Shown here one piece after another: positions 17,701-27,599 of a stretch of 64,000 bases of DNA. Made by a program: the position numbers and the translations under genes. The stretch lies in NCBI GenBank assembly GCA_045634305.1, contig JAZQZZ010000025.1:1-64000 (forward strand), in the 5' to 3' direction. Numbering within the stretch: the stretch's first letter is position 1; the number at the start of each line of letters is the position of its first letter. The DNA is from HGM04593 sp045634305. GTDB taxonomy: Bacteria > Bacteroidota > Bacteroidia > Bacteroidales > Bacteroidaceae. A model generated the notes under the pieces. That model saw only the letters and a list, made by a program, of their open reading frames with translations. It had not been told where the DNA came from and searched no databases.

Positions 17701-17731
17701 AGATAACGGCGTTACGCCGTTATCTTTTTTT
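17701..17731. terminator. Bidirectional terminator between mscS-like gene and lipoprotein gene
   Basis: AGATAACGGCG (17701-17711) and CGCCGTTATCT (17715-17725) make a perfect 11-bp stem with a TTA loop; a run of seven or more T follows on the plus strand and TTTTTGTTT follows on the minus strand. The stop codon of the minus-strand lipoprotein gene lies inside the stem. Confidence 0.9.
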
Positions 17732-18010
17732 GCGTGATGCAGAATAGAACTCCACCTCTTTGCTTTTGAGCGCCTTTTCAAAATCCCTTCTAGCTTTGGC
17801 AACATCGTCATCCTTGCACACATCACCAGCACTCTGCAGTTCCAGATTCAAAGCATACGAAATCTCCAACAGAGCCTCGGAATTCTCGGCTTTCTGAACA
17901 TCTCTTGCAGCCTTTTCATATGCCGTAACACAAACTGCCGCTTTTTTGTCTCCACAAGAGAACAATAAGACCGAGAGCAACAGACACAGAACTATTCTTA
18001 CACTATTCAT
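17720..18010 (-). CDS. Small lipoprotein of unknown function
   Basis: A 96-residue predicted lipoprotein. The start MNSVRIVLCLLLSVLLFSCG gives a signal peptide with lipobox LFSC (Cys19); longer starts upstream (ATG at 18028) would add a charged extension in front. The mature part is short, helical and charged (AYEKAARDVQKAENSEALLE, DVAKARRDFEKALKSKEVEF) with two further cysteines that could pair. No family recognised. It is divergent from priA and convergent with the MscS-like gene. Confidence 0.7.
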   Translation of the reverse strand: MNSVRIVLCLLLSVLLFSCGDKKAAVCVTAYEKAARDVQKAENSEALLEISYALNLELQSAGDVCKDDDVAKARRDFEKALKSKEVEFYSASRKKR

Positions 18011-18112
18011 TATATACTCTTTTTTCATACGCACAAAGATAGCATAAAAAACAAGATGCGGCAACCCCTACATTTTGCCAATTGAATGCTTTTTAATAAC
18101 TTCGCATCTGTT

Positions 18113-20359
18113 ATGAGCAAATTCGCCGATGTCATATTGCCATTGCCGCTGCCCGGTACTTTCACGTACAGCATTCCGAGCGAACTGGAGGGAAAAGTCT
18201 TCCAGGGATGCCGTGTGACCGTGCCGTTGGGCAACAAAAAGAGCTACACGGCACTTGTAACAGACGTACACGACAACGAACCAAAGGATTATGCCATTAA
18301 GCCTTTGAAAGAGGTGCTTGACGAGACACCTATCATACTGGACAGACAGATAAGGCTTTGGGAGTGGATATCCAAATACTACCTGTGCTCTTTGGGCGAC
18401 ATCTACAAGGCAGCAATCCCGCAAGGCCTGAAAGGTGAATTCAAGCCACGCACCGAGCAAAGGGTGCGCCTTACAGCGGAATACCGCAGCGAGAAGTGGA
18501 TGAATCTGCTCATGCAGACACTCGGACGCGCTCCACGCCAGAAGAGACTGCTATTGACCTTTATGCAGGAAGCACAGCCGTTCAGCGAAAGCCCAAAAGA
18601 GATTTCAAAGCACAGGCTCATTGAACTGGCACAGGTGCAACCAGCCATATACAAGCAACTGCAAGATAAGGGAGTCTTTGAAACATATGAGGTTGAAATA
18701 GGCAGGCTAGGACGCGACGAGACACCTTGCCAACCGATAAACACCCTGAACGCGGCACAGCAGAAAGCATTCGGTGAAATCAAGGAATCCTTTACACAAA
18801 AGAACGTGACACTGCTGCACGGCGTAACATCGGCTGGCAAGACCGAGGTCTACATACACCTGATAACAGAAGCCGTCAAGCGCGGCGAACAGGTGCTGTA
18901 TATGTTGCCGGAAATTGCCCTTACAAAGCAGATTGTTGAGAGGTTACGCCGGGTGTTCGGCAACCGAATAGGCCTTTATCACTCAAAGTTCACCGATGCC
19001 GAGAGGGTTGAGATATGGAAAAAACAGCTTGGCGACGAGCCATATGAGATTATCCTTGGAGTACGCTCGTCGGTGTTTCTCCCATTCAAAAATCTGGGAC
19101 TTGTGATTGTTGACGAGGAGCACGAGAACAGCTACAAACAACAAGAGCCCGCACCGCGCTACAATGCACGCAATGCAGCAATAGTACTTGCCTCGTTCTA
19201 TGGAGCAAAGACCTTGCTTGGTACAGCCACACCATCCATTGAAAGCTATTACAACGCCACAACAGGCAAATATGCCCTTGTCAACCTCACCACCAGACAC
19301 CGCGCCGTGCAACTACCTCACATAGAGGTGGTGGACATGCAGGAGCATACCCGCAAGAAACTCACTGTGGGACCATTTGCCGACCCACTTGTTGAGGCCA
19401 TGAGCCGTGCGCTGAAGGAGAAGAAACAGATTATCCTGTTCCAGAACCGCCGCGGCTACTCGCCACAGATTGAGTGCCGCATGTGCGGATGGGTACCGCA
19501 TTGCAAGCACTGCGACGTGAGCCTCACCCTGCACAAGAATGCGAACAAGCTCGTGTGCCACTATTGCGGCTACACAATCCCCGCCCCTGTACACTGCCCC
19601 AACTGCGAGGGACGCAACTTTGCAACGCTCGGCTACGGTACCGAAAAGATTGAGGACGACCTGCAGAACCTCTTTCCCGAAGCACGCATCAAGCGCATGG
19701 ACCTTGACACAACGCGCACACGCACCGCATACGAGAAAATTATCAGCGATTTTCAGGAGGGGAAGACCGACATTCTCATAGGCACACAAATGGTTTCAAA
19801 GGGACTCGACTTTGACAATGTTGATGTTGTGGGCATTGTCAACGCCGACACACTGCTCAATTACCCCGATTTCAGAGCCACCGAAAGAGCATTCCAACTC
19901 ATGTCACAGGTCGCAGGACGCGCCGGGCGAAAGAACGGGCAAGGCAAGGTATTCCTGCAGACAAAGATGACCGACGCACCGGTGATTCCACAGATTGTGA
20001 GCAATGATTATGCGGCATTCTACGACCAACAGCTGCAGGAGCGCCTGTTGTTCCATTATCCTCCTTTTTATCGGCTCATTTACATCTACATGAAGCACCG
20101 CGATGTCAGAATCATAGAGGAGTTCTCGGAACTTATAGGCCGCCGCATGCGTGAAATATTCGACAACCGCATACTTGGCCCCGACTTGCCCCCTGTAGCA
20201 AAGGTAAAACAGTTGTACATCCGGAAAATTGTACTCAAAGTGGAGAATTCCCTCTCGCAATACAAGGTGAACGAGGTGTTGAGGAACATCCAACAGGCCT
20301 ACTGCGAGCAACCGCGCTACCACTCAATAGTAATGTACTACGACATTGACCCGCTGTAA
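18113..20359 (+). CDS. priA: Primosomal protein N' (replication restart helicase PriA)
   Basis: DNA helicase that recognises stalled forks and reloads the replisome. The start MSKFADVILPLPLPGTFTYS is preferred over an ATG 27 nt upstream because homologues begin at this point. The sequence has the N-terminal 3'-end-binding domain, the Walker A stretch LLHGVTSAGKTEVYIH, DEAH-type Walker B VDEEH, and eight zinc-binding cysteines in CRMCGWVPHCKHC and CHYCGYTIPAPVHCPNC. Late helicase motifs include ILIGTQMVSKGLDFDNVDVV and QVAGRAGRKN. 748 residues, normal for Bacteroidota. Ends at a terminator overlapping its stop. Confidence 0.95.
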   Translation: MSKFADVILPLPLPGTFTYSIPSELEGKVFQGCRVTVPLGNKKSYTALVTDVHDNEPKDYAIKPLKEVLDETPIILDRQIRLWEWISKYYLCSLGDIYKAAIPQGLKGEFKPRTEQRVRLTAEYRSEKWMNLLMQTLGRAPRQKRLLLTFMQEAQPFSESPKEISKHRLIELAQVQPAIYKQLQDKGVFETYEVEIGRLGRDETPCQPINTLNAAQQKAFGEIKESFTQKNVTLLHGVTSAGKTEVYIHLITEAVKRGEQVLYMLPEIALTKQIVERLRRVFGNRIGLYHSKFTDAERVEIWKKQLGDEPYEIILGVRSSVFLPFKNLGLVIVDEEHENSYKQQEPAPRYNARNAAIVLASFYGAKTLLGTATPSIESYYNATTGKYALVNLTTRHRAVQLPHIEVVDMQEHTRKKLTVGPFADPLVEAMSRALKEKKQIILFQNRRGYSPQIECRMCGWVPHCKHCDVSLTLHKNANKLVCHYCGYTIPAPVHCPNCEGRNFATLGYGTEKIEDDLQNLFPEARIKRMDLDTTRTRTAYEKIISDFQEGKTDILIGTQMVSKGLDFDNVDVVGIVNADTLLNYPDFRATERAFQLMSQVAGRAGRKNGQGKVFLQTKMTDAPVIPQIVSNDYAAFYDQQLQERLLFHYPPFYRLIYIYMKHRDVRIIEEFSELIGRRMREIFDNRILGPDLPPVAKVKQLYIRKIVLKVENSLSQYKVNEVLRNIQQAYCEQPRYHSIVMYYDIDPL

Positions 20360-20382
20360 CATCCTTGCAGCGGTCTTTTTTT
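20351..20382 (+). terminator. Terminator of priA
   Basis: CCGCTG (20351-20356) and CAGCGG (20368-20373) with an 11-nt loop, followed by TCTTTTTTT. The left arm overlaps the last codons and stop of priA. Confidence 0.7.
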
Positions 20383-20423
20383 ATAAATAAATCTTAACGT
20401 CGGGGCAAATTGTCGGTTAATAT

Positions 20424-20454
20424 TTTGCCCTGTGGCATTTATTAGGTAAATTTG
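20424..20454 (+). promoter_or_regulatory. Promoter of the DUF2723 gene
   Basis: TTTG (20424-20427), exactly 19 nt, then TAAATTTG (20447-20454): a full match to the Bacteroidota primary promoter. The TTG at 20452, the far end of the open frame, lies inside this element, which rules it out as the start codon and supports the ATG at 20515. Confidence 0.75.
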
Positions 20455-20514
20455 CACGTTTTAGGGACAAGATTGTCCTGTTTTTCAGGGGATAACAAAA
20501 AATCAAAAAAAATA

Positions 20515-23500
20515 ATGAAACAATTCAAAATCTGGAACAATGCACTTGGATGGATTACATTCCTCATTGCTGCATTGACATACTGCTTGACTGTTGAACC
20601 GACAGCAAGTTTCTGGGATTGCCCCGAGTTTATCCTTTCAGGCAACAAGCTCGAGATTGGACACCCGCCCGGTGCACCATTCTTTATGCTTACAGCCAAT
20701 TTCTTTTCAATGTTTGCAGCCCCGGACAAGGTTGCATACATGGTCAACATCATGTCGGCTCTGCTCAGTGCTGCGGGCATATTGTTTCTTTTCTGGAGCA
20801 TAACACACCTGACACGCAAACTCATTGTCGGAAGCGGCAAGGATATCACAAAGAGCCAGATGGTAACTATTCTGGCATCGGGTCTTGTAGGCGCTTTGGC
20901 CTACACTTGGAGCGACACATACTGGTTCAGCGCGGTCGAGGGTGAGGTATATGGCTATTCATCACTCTTCACAGCTGCCGTGTTCTGGCTCATCCTCAAA
21001 TGGGAGGATAATGCCGACGCTGCACACAGCGACCGTTGGCTGGTACTCATTGCCTACCTCGTTGGCCTGTCTATCGGAGTACACCTGCTTAACTTGCTGT
21101 GTATACCGGCCATAGTGCTTGTAGTTTACTACAAGAAATTCCCCAATGCAAACTTCAAAGGCGCATTGTTGGCTTTGGCCGTATCGGCAGCCATTGTTGC
21201 TGTCGTGCTGTACGGCATTGTGCCGGGAGTCGTAAAGGTTGGAGGTTGGTTTGAGCTGCTGTTTGTAAATCTGCTCGGATTCTCTTTCAACACCGGACTG
21301 TACATATACATGGTTTTACTCTTTGGCACACTCGTTGCAGGTATCTATTGTACCGAGACTGGAAAGAGTCAGAAGTTGATTGCAGTAATCTTCACATTTG
21401 CAATAGCCCTGTTGGGTATCCCGTTCTATGGCAACAGCGTTGGCGGCAGCATCCTGTTGGGCGCCATCGTTCTTATTGCAATATATATCATTGGCACAAG
21501 AGGAAGCGTATCGTACAAAGGCGGCGAGACAACACAGAAATACCTGATTGGACGCAGAGGATTCAACACGACATTCCTCAGCCTGCTTCTCATTATGATT
21601 GGCTATTCATCGTATGCACTCATTGTAATCCGTTCATCGGCCAACACTCCTATGGACCAGAACTCACCCGAGGACATCTTCACTCTGGGCTCATACCTCA
21701 ACCGCGAGCAGTATGGTTCGCGCCCGCTGTTGTATGGTGAGTGCTTCGACGCCGAGGTTGACCGTACTGATGAAGGCGATGCCGTGGCTGTTGAGACAAG
21801 CCCAATATACATGCGTGTAGAGAAAAAGAACGCCGATGACCCCGATGAATATGAAATCATTGACCACAACAGGGAGTATCAGTTCGTGCAGAATATGTTC
21901 TTCCCACGCATGTACAGCAGCGACCACGCGGGTGAGTACGAGCGTTGGATAGGCAAGAAGATCACAAACACCAAACGTGCGAAATTCCCCGACATAAGGA
22001 AACAGCAGCGCAAGTCGGCCGATGTTAAAGTGCCGACACAACTGGACAACATGCGTTTCTTCATCAACTATCAGGTGAACCACATGTACTGGCGCTATTT
22101 CCTCTGGAACTTCGTAGGACGCCAAAACGACATACAGAACAATTATGGCGAAAAGGAGTACGGCAACTGGATAACAGGCGTGCCCGTCATTGACAACATA
22201 CGCTTGGGCGACCAGAACAAATTGCCACAGACCATCAAGGAGAACAAGGGACGCAATGTTTTCTTTGCCTTGCCACTTATTCTGGGCATCATAGGTATCA
22301 TATGGCAGCTTGCAAATGGCAAAAAGGGCAAAGAGCAGTTCTGGGTGGTATTCATGCTGTTCTTCATGACCGGACTTGCAATTGTGCTCTACCTGAACCA
22401 GACACCAATGCAACCACGTGAACGCGACTATGCATATGCCGGTTCGTTCTACGCCTTTGCAATATGGATTGGTATGGGCGTTGCCGGTATCGCACACTAT
22501 GCCAACAAATGGCTCAAGAAAGAGGATAACATGCTCACTAACGGTATTGTCGCCACAGTCTGCCTGCTTGTACCATTGCAGATGGTATCGCAGACATGGG
22601 ACGACCACGATCGCAGCGGACGCTATGCCTGCCCCGACTTTGGCGAGAACTATCTGAACACACTCCCCGATGAGGGTTGCCCCATCATCTTCACTTGTGG
22701 CGACAACGACACCTTCCCGCTGTGGTACAGCCAGGAGGTAGAGGGCGACCGCACCGACGCACGCGTCTGCAACCTCTCTTACCTGCAGACCGACTGGTAC
22801 ATTGACCAGATGAAACGCCCTGCATATGACTCACCAAGCCTGCCTATCACATGGGACAGAATCAACTACGCAGGCAACACAAACATTTATGTCTATGTAT
22901 TCCCAATGGAGGAGTTCATCATGCAATACCGCGATGCCTTCCCCGAGAAGTTCAAAAAGGCGTTTGGCGACAATCCTTTTGAGATGAACAAGATTACCAG
23001 GTACTGGATCCTTGAGGCGAATGCCACCAAGAAATCCGAGGCACGAAAGGTTGTCGACGAGATTATCACATTGTACGAACAGGCCATCAACGAGGGACGC
23101 ACAAGAAGGAACTATATTGAAATCCCACGAAGCATAATCCCTTGCGAGACACTCTACATACCAATTGACAAAGAGGGTGTAAAACGTTCGGGTATGGTAA
23201 TCCCTGCCGCATACGAGGAGGAGATGCCACAGTACATGACCATTGACATAAGTGACAAGAGCGCACTCTACCGCCATGAGCTCATAATCTTCGATATGTT
23301 GGCAAACGCGAACTGGGAGCGTCCAATCTACATGTCAATGACCGTTGGCGAGAGCAACTACCCGTCAGTACTTACAAAATTCTTTGTACACGAGGGATTG
23401 GCATACCGCATAACACCATTCGATTGGAGCAAACAGGGATATGACACAGCCGGTGGCGAACATCCTGTCGACATCGACAAGTTCTACACCAATGTCACAA

Positions 23501-24237
23501 AGCGCTTCAAATGGGGCGGTATGAAGGATACCGAGAATTATTATGCCGATGAGACCATCCGCAGAATGATAAGCACACACCGCAACCTCATAGCCCAGTT
23601 GGCTACCGAGATGCTCAACAGCGAGACCGAAGATGCAAAGATTATCGACGTGTTGGAAACTGTATACAACGAACTGCCCGACGATGTAGCACATTACGAC
23701 GCATTGAGGGACAATACCATTTCCCTTGCCGATGTATACAACATCGTCTACAGGATACAGAGCGATTATAACAACGAAATTGCCAACGGCATTGACGACC
23801 CCATCAGACTTGCTGTTCTTAACGAATTGTTCCTTGGAGAAGACACACTGGCTATGCTCAAGCAAAGAAGAGACGAGATTGCGAACAGCATACTCAAGAA
23901 TGAACTTGAGCACATAAAATGGTACAATACCCTTAAAGCACATGAGCTGAACGACGTAATGCTCTACCACCGCGCAGCACTCATCGACCACGCATGGGAG
24001 TTGTTGGACAACGGCAAAAGCAGTTACATTGCAAGAGAAGAAGTCCTCAACACCCTGTGTACCAGTTTCAGCAACCTTGTCGACATGTTTGAGAAAACAA
24101 GGAACAAGAATGACCGCGAGATGAAACGCATGGTAATAAGCAGCATATATCAGGTGTTTGACCGATTGGAAATAACAAATGCAGAAATGCACAGCATTGA
24201 ACCTGCCTTGAGACGATTCATGAAACAGAGCAAATAA
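20515..24237 (+). CDS. DUF2723 family membrane protein (GT117-like glycosyltransferase)
   Basis: A 1240-residue polytopic protein of the DUF2723 family, related to GT-C protein O-mannosyltransferases. Conserved N-terminal features are SFWDCPEFILSGNKLEIGHP followed by PGAPFF (the Asp-Glu pair lies in the first periplasmic loop of GT-C enzymes) and AYTWSDTYWFSAVEGEVYGY. About twelve membrane helices fill the first 700 residues with a soluble insertion near 400-560; the C-terminal 450 residues are soluble and helical. NQTPMQPRERDYAYAGSFYA marks a second conserved block. Possible role: transfer of glycan from a lipid carrier to exported proteins; the substrate is unknown. It ends 5 nt before the deacetylase gene. 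Confidence 0.85.
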   Translation: MKQFKIWNNALGWITFLIAALTYCLTVEPTASFWDCPEFILSGNKLEIGHPPGAPFFMLTANFFSMFAAPDKVAYMVNIMSALLSAAGILFLFWSITHLTRKLIVGSGKDITKSQMVTILASGLVGALAYTWSDTYWFSAVEGEVYGYSSLFTAAVFWLILKWEDNADAAHSDRWLVLIAYLVGLSIGVHLLNLLCIPAIVLVVYYKKFPNANFKGALLALAVSAAIVAVVLYGIVPGVVKVGGWFELLFVNLLGFSFNTGLYIYMVLLFGTLVAGIYCTETGKSQKLIAVIFTFAIALLGIPFYGNSVGGSILLGAIVLIAIYIIGTRGSVSYKGGETTQKYLIGRRGFNTTFLSLLLIMIGYSSYALIVIRSSANTPMDQNSPEDIFTLGSYLNREQYGSRPLLYGECFDAEVDRTDEGDAVAVETSPIYMRVEKKNADDPDEYEIIDHNREYQFVQNMFFPRMYSSDHAGEYERWIGKKITNTKRAKFPDIRKQQRKSADVKVPTQLDNMRFFINYQVNHMYWRYFLWNFVGRQNDIQNNYGEKEYGNWITGVPVIDNIRLGDQNKLPQTIKENKGRNVFFALPLILGIIGIIWQLANGKKGKEQFWVVFMLFFMTGLAIVLYLNQTPMQPRERDYAYAGSFYAFAIWIGMGVAGIAHYANKWLKKEDNMLTNGIVATVCLLVPLQMVSQTWDDHDRSGRYACPDFGENYLNTLPDEGCPIIFTCGDNDTFPLWYSQEVEGDRTDARVCNLSYLQTDWYIDQMKRPAYDSPSLPITWDRINYAGNTNIYVYVFPMEEFIMQYRDAFPEKFKKAFGDNPFEMNKITRYWILEANATKKSEARKVVDEIITLYEQAINEGRTRRNYIEIPRSIIPCETLYIPIDKEGVKRSGMVIPAAYEEEMPQYMTIDISDKSALYRHELIIFDMLANANWERPIYMSMTVGESNYPSVLTKFFVHEGLAYRITPFDWSKQGYDTAGGEHPVDIDKFYTNVTKRFKWGGMKDTENYYADETIRRMISTHRNLIAQLATEMLNSETEDAKIIDVLETVYNELPDDVAHYDALRDNTISLADVYNIVYRIQSDYNNEIANGIDDPIRLAVLNELFLGEDTLAMLKQRRDEIANSILKNELEHIKWYNTLKAHELNDVMLYHRAALIDHAWELLDNGKSSYIAREEVLNTLCTSFSNLVDMFEKTRNKNDREMKRMVISSIYQVFDRLEITNAEMHSIEPALRRFMKQSK

Positions 24238-24242
24238 AGCCT

Positions 24243-24854
24243 ATGTTCATAGAGCAAGTCCCCGGTTTCGTACGCAACATTTTCCCAAAGGCGCTATGGA
24301 GGATGAACCCCGATGAAAAGGCGGTTTATCTCACCTTCGACGACGGCCCTATACCCGTTGTCACGCCTTGGGTCGTTGACTTGCTTGGGCACTATGATAT
24401 AAAAGCAACCTTTTTTATGGTTGGCGACAATGTGCGCAAGCACCCCCAAGAGTACAATCTTGTGGTAGACGCGGGGCACAGAGTGGGCAACCACACGTTC
24501 AACCACCTTAAAGGCCTGCTTACCGATACTCAGGAGTATATCGGGAACGTGGAAAAGGCCAACGCCCTCATACACAGCAATCTGTTCCGCCCGCCACACG
24601 GCATGCTGCGCCGCAGCCAATACAAGGAGCTGAGCAAACGCTATCAATTTGTAATGTGGGACCTTGTAACACGCGACTACAGCAAACGCCTGTGCGGCGA
24701 AGAAGTTCTTGAGAATGTAAAGAGATTGGTGCGCAATGGCTCCATCATCACTTTCCACGACTCACTGCGCTCCGAAGAGAATCTCAGATACGCACTGCCA
24801 CGTGCAATAGAGTGGCTGCTTGAGCAAGGATACTGTTTCAAAGTTTTCGAATGA
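24243..24854 (+). CDS. Polysaccharide deacetylase family protein (NodB domain)
   Basis: A 203-residue carbohydrate esterase 4 protein. The NodB motifs are all present: TFDDGP (catalytic Asp and metal Asp, about 32-37), HTFNH (metal-binding His pair), RPPHGMLRRSQ and ITFHDS (catalytic His). Members remove N-acetyl groups from peptidoglycan, chitin-like polymers or surface polysaccharide. No signal peptide is visible, so it may act in the cytoplasm or be membrane-associated. It follows the DUF2723 gene by 5 nt and overlaps queG by 4 nt (ATGA), so all three are co-transcribed. Confidence 0.88.
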   Translation: MFIEQVPGFVRNIFPKALWRMNPDEKAVYLTFDDGPIPVVTPWVVDLLGHYDIKATFFMVGDNVRKHPQEYNLVVDAGHRVGNHTFNHLKGLLTDTQEYIGNVEKANALIHSNLFRPPHGMLRRSQYKELSKRYQFVMWDLVTRDYSKRLCGEEVLENVKRLVRNGSIITFHDSLRSEENLRYALPRAIEWLLEQGYCFKVFE

Positions 24855-25780
24855 TGAAAAAGGAAGATTTAACCCTCTTTATAAAATCCGAGGCACAACG
24901 CCTCGGATTTGACATTTGTGGAATAGCCAAGGCTGAGGTTGTTGCTGACGATGCAGTGCAGGTATACAACCGTTGGATTGAAAAAGGCAGGCATGCCACA
25001 ATGCAGTACCTCGAGCGCAACTGCGACAAACGGTTCAACCCCACTCAACTTGTCGAGGGGTGCAAGAGTGTCATTTCTGTCGCAATGAACTATGCGCCAA
25101 AGCAACATATTGAAGGCATTGCCGACTATGCACAAGGCATGGACTATCACAAGGTCATAAAGGATAAACTTTTACTGTTATTACAAAGCATAAACAACAT
25201 TTGCACCGCACATGGGCGTGCATTCTGCGACTCAGCTCCGGTTCTCGAACGATATTGGGCTGTAAAAGCCGGCATAGGATACATCGGGTGCAACCGCCAG
25301 CTCATCATCCCCGGCAAAGGATCAAACTTTTTTTTGGGCGAACTGCTTGTGGATATTGAACTCTGTTATGACACACCTTGCGAACGCGACCTATGCGGTA
25401 ACTGCCGCAAATGCATAGATACTTGCCCGGGCAAGGCTTTGAGCGAAGATGGGCTTGATGCGCGCAAATGCCTCTCATATCTTACAATAGAGCACCGCGA
25501 CGAACTGCCGGTAAACATCGGTGAAAAGATGAAAAACTGCTTCTATGGCTGCGATTGTTGCCAGACTGTGTGCCCTCACAACCGCTTTGCCACGCCAAAT
25601 TCCACCCCGGAACTGCAACCAAGCGAAGCGCTGCTACAGATGACAAAAGAAAAATGGAGCACATTGACAAAAGAGGAATATAAAGCGCTCTTCAAGCACA
25701 GTGCAGTAGAACGTTGCAAGTATGAACAGCTCATGCGCAACATATCGGCACTGGCAACAAACGACAAAATGGGCTCATGA
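24851..25780 (+). CDS. queG: Epoxyqueuosine reductase
   Basis: Final step of queuosine synthesis in tRNA: reduces epoxyqueuosine using cobalamin and two 4Fe-4S clusters. The 309-residue protein has the N-terminal cobalamin-binding domain (KSEAQRLGFDICGIAKAEVV, SVAMNYAP) and two cluster motifs, CGNCRKCIDTCPGKAL and CDCCQTVCPHN. The active-site Asp lies in AFCDSAPVLERYWAVKAGIG, followed by YIGCNRQLIIPGKGS. E. coli QueG has a C-terminal HEAT-like extension and is about 70 residues longer; the shorter form is usual in Bacteroidota. Start overlaps the deacetylase stop. Confidence 0.93.
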   Translation: MMKKEDLTLFIKSEAQRLGFDICGIAKAEVVADDAVQVYNRWIEKGRHATMQYLERNCDKRFNPTQLVEGCKSVISVAMNYAPKQHIEGIADYAQGMDYHKVIKDKLLLLLQSINNICTAHGRAFCDSAPVLERYWAVKAGIGYIGCNRQLIIPGKGSNFFLGELLVDIELCYDTPCERDLCGNCRKCIDTCPGKALSEDGLDARKCLSYLTIEHRDELPVNIGEKMKNCFYGCDCCQTVCPHNRFATPNSTPELQPSEALLQMTKEKWSTLTKEEYKALFKHSAVERCKYEQLMRNISALATNDKMGS

Positions 25781-25892
25781 CAATATTTTTTCAGTAGAAT
25801 TTTAAACTACTTGTCATTTTTTTGTATTTTTACGCTCCAAAGGACAAAAAGGACTGAAGCCCGTTTCGCCCAAAAAAGAAACAGAAGGTAAT

Positions 25893-27470
25893 ATGGTCAA
25901 GAAATTTGATTTTTTAGTTATCGGTTCCGGTATTGCCGGAATGAGTTACGCTCTCAAAGTTGCCCACAAAGGCAAAGTGGCATTGGTTTGCAAAACCATA
26001 TTGGAAGAGGCCAACACCTATTTTGCACAGGGAGGTATTGCATCGGTTACCAATAAATTGGTCGACAATTTCGACAAGCACATTGAGGACACCATGATTG
26101 CCGGCGATTGGATAAGCGACCGCGAGGCTGTAGAAAAAGTTGTCCGCGAGGCACCCTCGCAGATACAGGCGCTAATTGACTGGGGCGTGGAGTTCGACAA
26201 GAACGAAAATGGCGAATTCGACCTTCACCGCGAAGGTGGACACTCCGAATTCCGCATACTTCACCACGCCGACAACACCGGTGCCGAGATTCAGCAATCG
26301 CTCATCAAAGCTGTGCGCAAGCACCCCAACATCACAATCTTCGACAACCATTTTGCAATCGAGATACTCACCCAGCACCACTTGGGTATTGAGGTGACAC
26401 GCCAGACACCCGACATAGAGTGCTACGGTGCATACGTCCTTGACATTGCCACCAACGAGGTACACACCTTCCTCAGCAAGGTCACCCTTATGGCAACAGG
26501 AGGTTGCGGTGCCGTCTACAAGACAACCACCAACCCTCTTGTGGCAACAGGCGACGGCATAGCAATGGTCTATCGCGCCAAGGGAACTGTGAAGGACATG
26601 GAGTTCATACAGTTCCATCCCACAGCACTCTACAACCCCGGCGACCGCCCATCATTCCTCATTACCGAGGCAATGCGTGGCTATGGTGGTATCCTGCGCA
26701 CCAAGGACGGCAAGGAGTTTATGCAAAAGTACGACCCACGCCTGTCGCTTGCCCCGCGCGACATTGTGGCACGCGCCATCGACAACGAGATGAAACACCG
26801 CGGCGACGACCATGTCTATCTTGATGTCACCCACAAGGACCCCGAGGAGACAAAGCGCCACTTCCCCAATATCTACGAGAAGTGCCTCTCTCTTGGCATT
26901 GACATAACAAAGGACTATATCCCCGTTGCCCCGGCAGCGCACTATCTCTGTGGCGGCATAAAGGTCGACCTCAACGCTGCATCAAGCATCCACCGCCTGT
27001 ATGCCGTCGGCGAATGTTCGTGCACTGGCCTTCACGGCGGCAACCGCCTGGCAAGCAACTCACTCATCGAAGCCGTAGTATATGCCGATGCGGCAGCGAA
27101 GCACTCGCTTGCACACTTTGAGGAGTACGGCTACAAGGAAGAAATCCCCGAGTGGAACGACGAAGGCACAAAGATGAACGAGGAGATGGTGCTCATATCA
27201 CAGGATGCCAAGGAGGTGCAGCAGATTATGAGTACATACGTGGGCATAGTGCGCACCAATCTGCGCCTTAAACGCGCCTGGAACCGCCTCGACCTCCTGT
27301 ACGAGGAGACCGAAGAACTCTTCAAACAGAGCGTCGTAAGCCGCGAGCTTTGCGAACTGCGCAACATCATCAACGTAGGCTACCTCATTATGCGCCAGGC
27401 CATGGAACGCAAGGAGAGCCGCGGCCTGCACTACAATATCGACTATCCGAAACAGGAAACTGAAAAGTAA
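25893..27470 (+). CDS. nadB: L-aspartate oxidase
   Basis: Flavoenzyme oxidising L-aspartate to iminoaspartate for de novo NAD synthesis; under anaerobic conditions fumarate can accept the electrons. 525 residues. FAD-binding N-terminus VIGSGIAGMSYALKVAHKG, substrate stretch EGGHSEFRILHHADNTGAEI, MEFIQFHPTALYNPG and RAMRGYGG-type block in TEAMRGYGGILRTKDGKEF, and GGIKVDLN plus GLHGGNRLASNSLIEAVV distinguish NadB from fumarate reductases. nadA and nadC are not adjacent. The gene stands alone and is ended by a clear terminator; to its right begins the accessory island. Confidence 0.95.
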   Translation: MVKKFDFLVIGSGIAGMSYALKVAHKGKVALVCKTILEEANTYFAQGGIASVTNKLVDNFDKHIEDTMIAGDWISDREAVEKVVREAPSQIQALIDWGVEFDKNENGEFDLHREGGHSEFRILHHADNTGAEIQQSLIKAVRKHPNITIFDNHFAIEILTQHHLGIEVTRQTPDIECYGAYVLDIATNEVHTFLSKVTLMATGGCGAVYKTTTNPLVATGDGIAMVYRAKGTVKDMEFIQFHPTALYNPGDRPSFLITEAMRGYGGILRTKDGKEFMQKYDPRLSLAPRDIVARAIDNEMKHRGDDHVYLDVTHKDPEETKRHFPNIYEKCLSLGIDITKDYIPVAPAAHYLCGGIKVDLNAASSIHRLYAVGECSCTGLHGGNRLASNSLIEAVVYADAAAKHSLAHFEEYGYKEEIPEWNDEGTKMNEEMVLISQDAKEVQQIMSTYVGIVRTNLRLKRAWNRLDLLYEETEELFKQSVVSRELCELRNIINVGYLIMRQAMERKESRGLHYNIDYPKQETEK

Positions 27471-27490
27471 TAAACCTGATATACAATAAT

Positions 27491-27531
27491 AGAGCAAGTA
27501 CCACACACTGAAGTACTTGCTCTTATTTTTT
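27491..27531 (+). terminator. Terminator of nadB
   Basis: AGAGCAAGTAC (27491-27501) and GTACTTGCTCT (27513-27523), a perfect 11-bp stem with an 11-nt loop, followed by TATTTTTTA. It starts 20 nt after the stop. Confidence 0.85.
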
Positions 27532-27599
27532 ATGCAATAATATAGTAGTTGCTCCAACGTTCAAATGCAGAGCGAAGTCGAATTTTGCAACTAAATGAG

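Noticed and set aside
20452..20514. N-terminal extension of the DUF2723 gene from a TTG
   Set aside because: The TTG is part of the TAAATTTG promoter element; homologues start at the downstream ATG.
21691..22608. 305-codon minus-strand frame opposite the DUF2723 gene
   Set aside because: Shadow of a well-supported gene on the plus strand.
23365..24192. 275-codon minus-strand frame opposite the DUF2723 gene end
   Set aside because: Same reason: antisense reading of a biased coding sequence.
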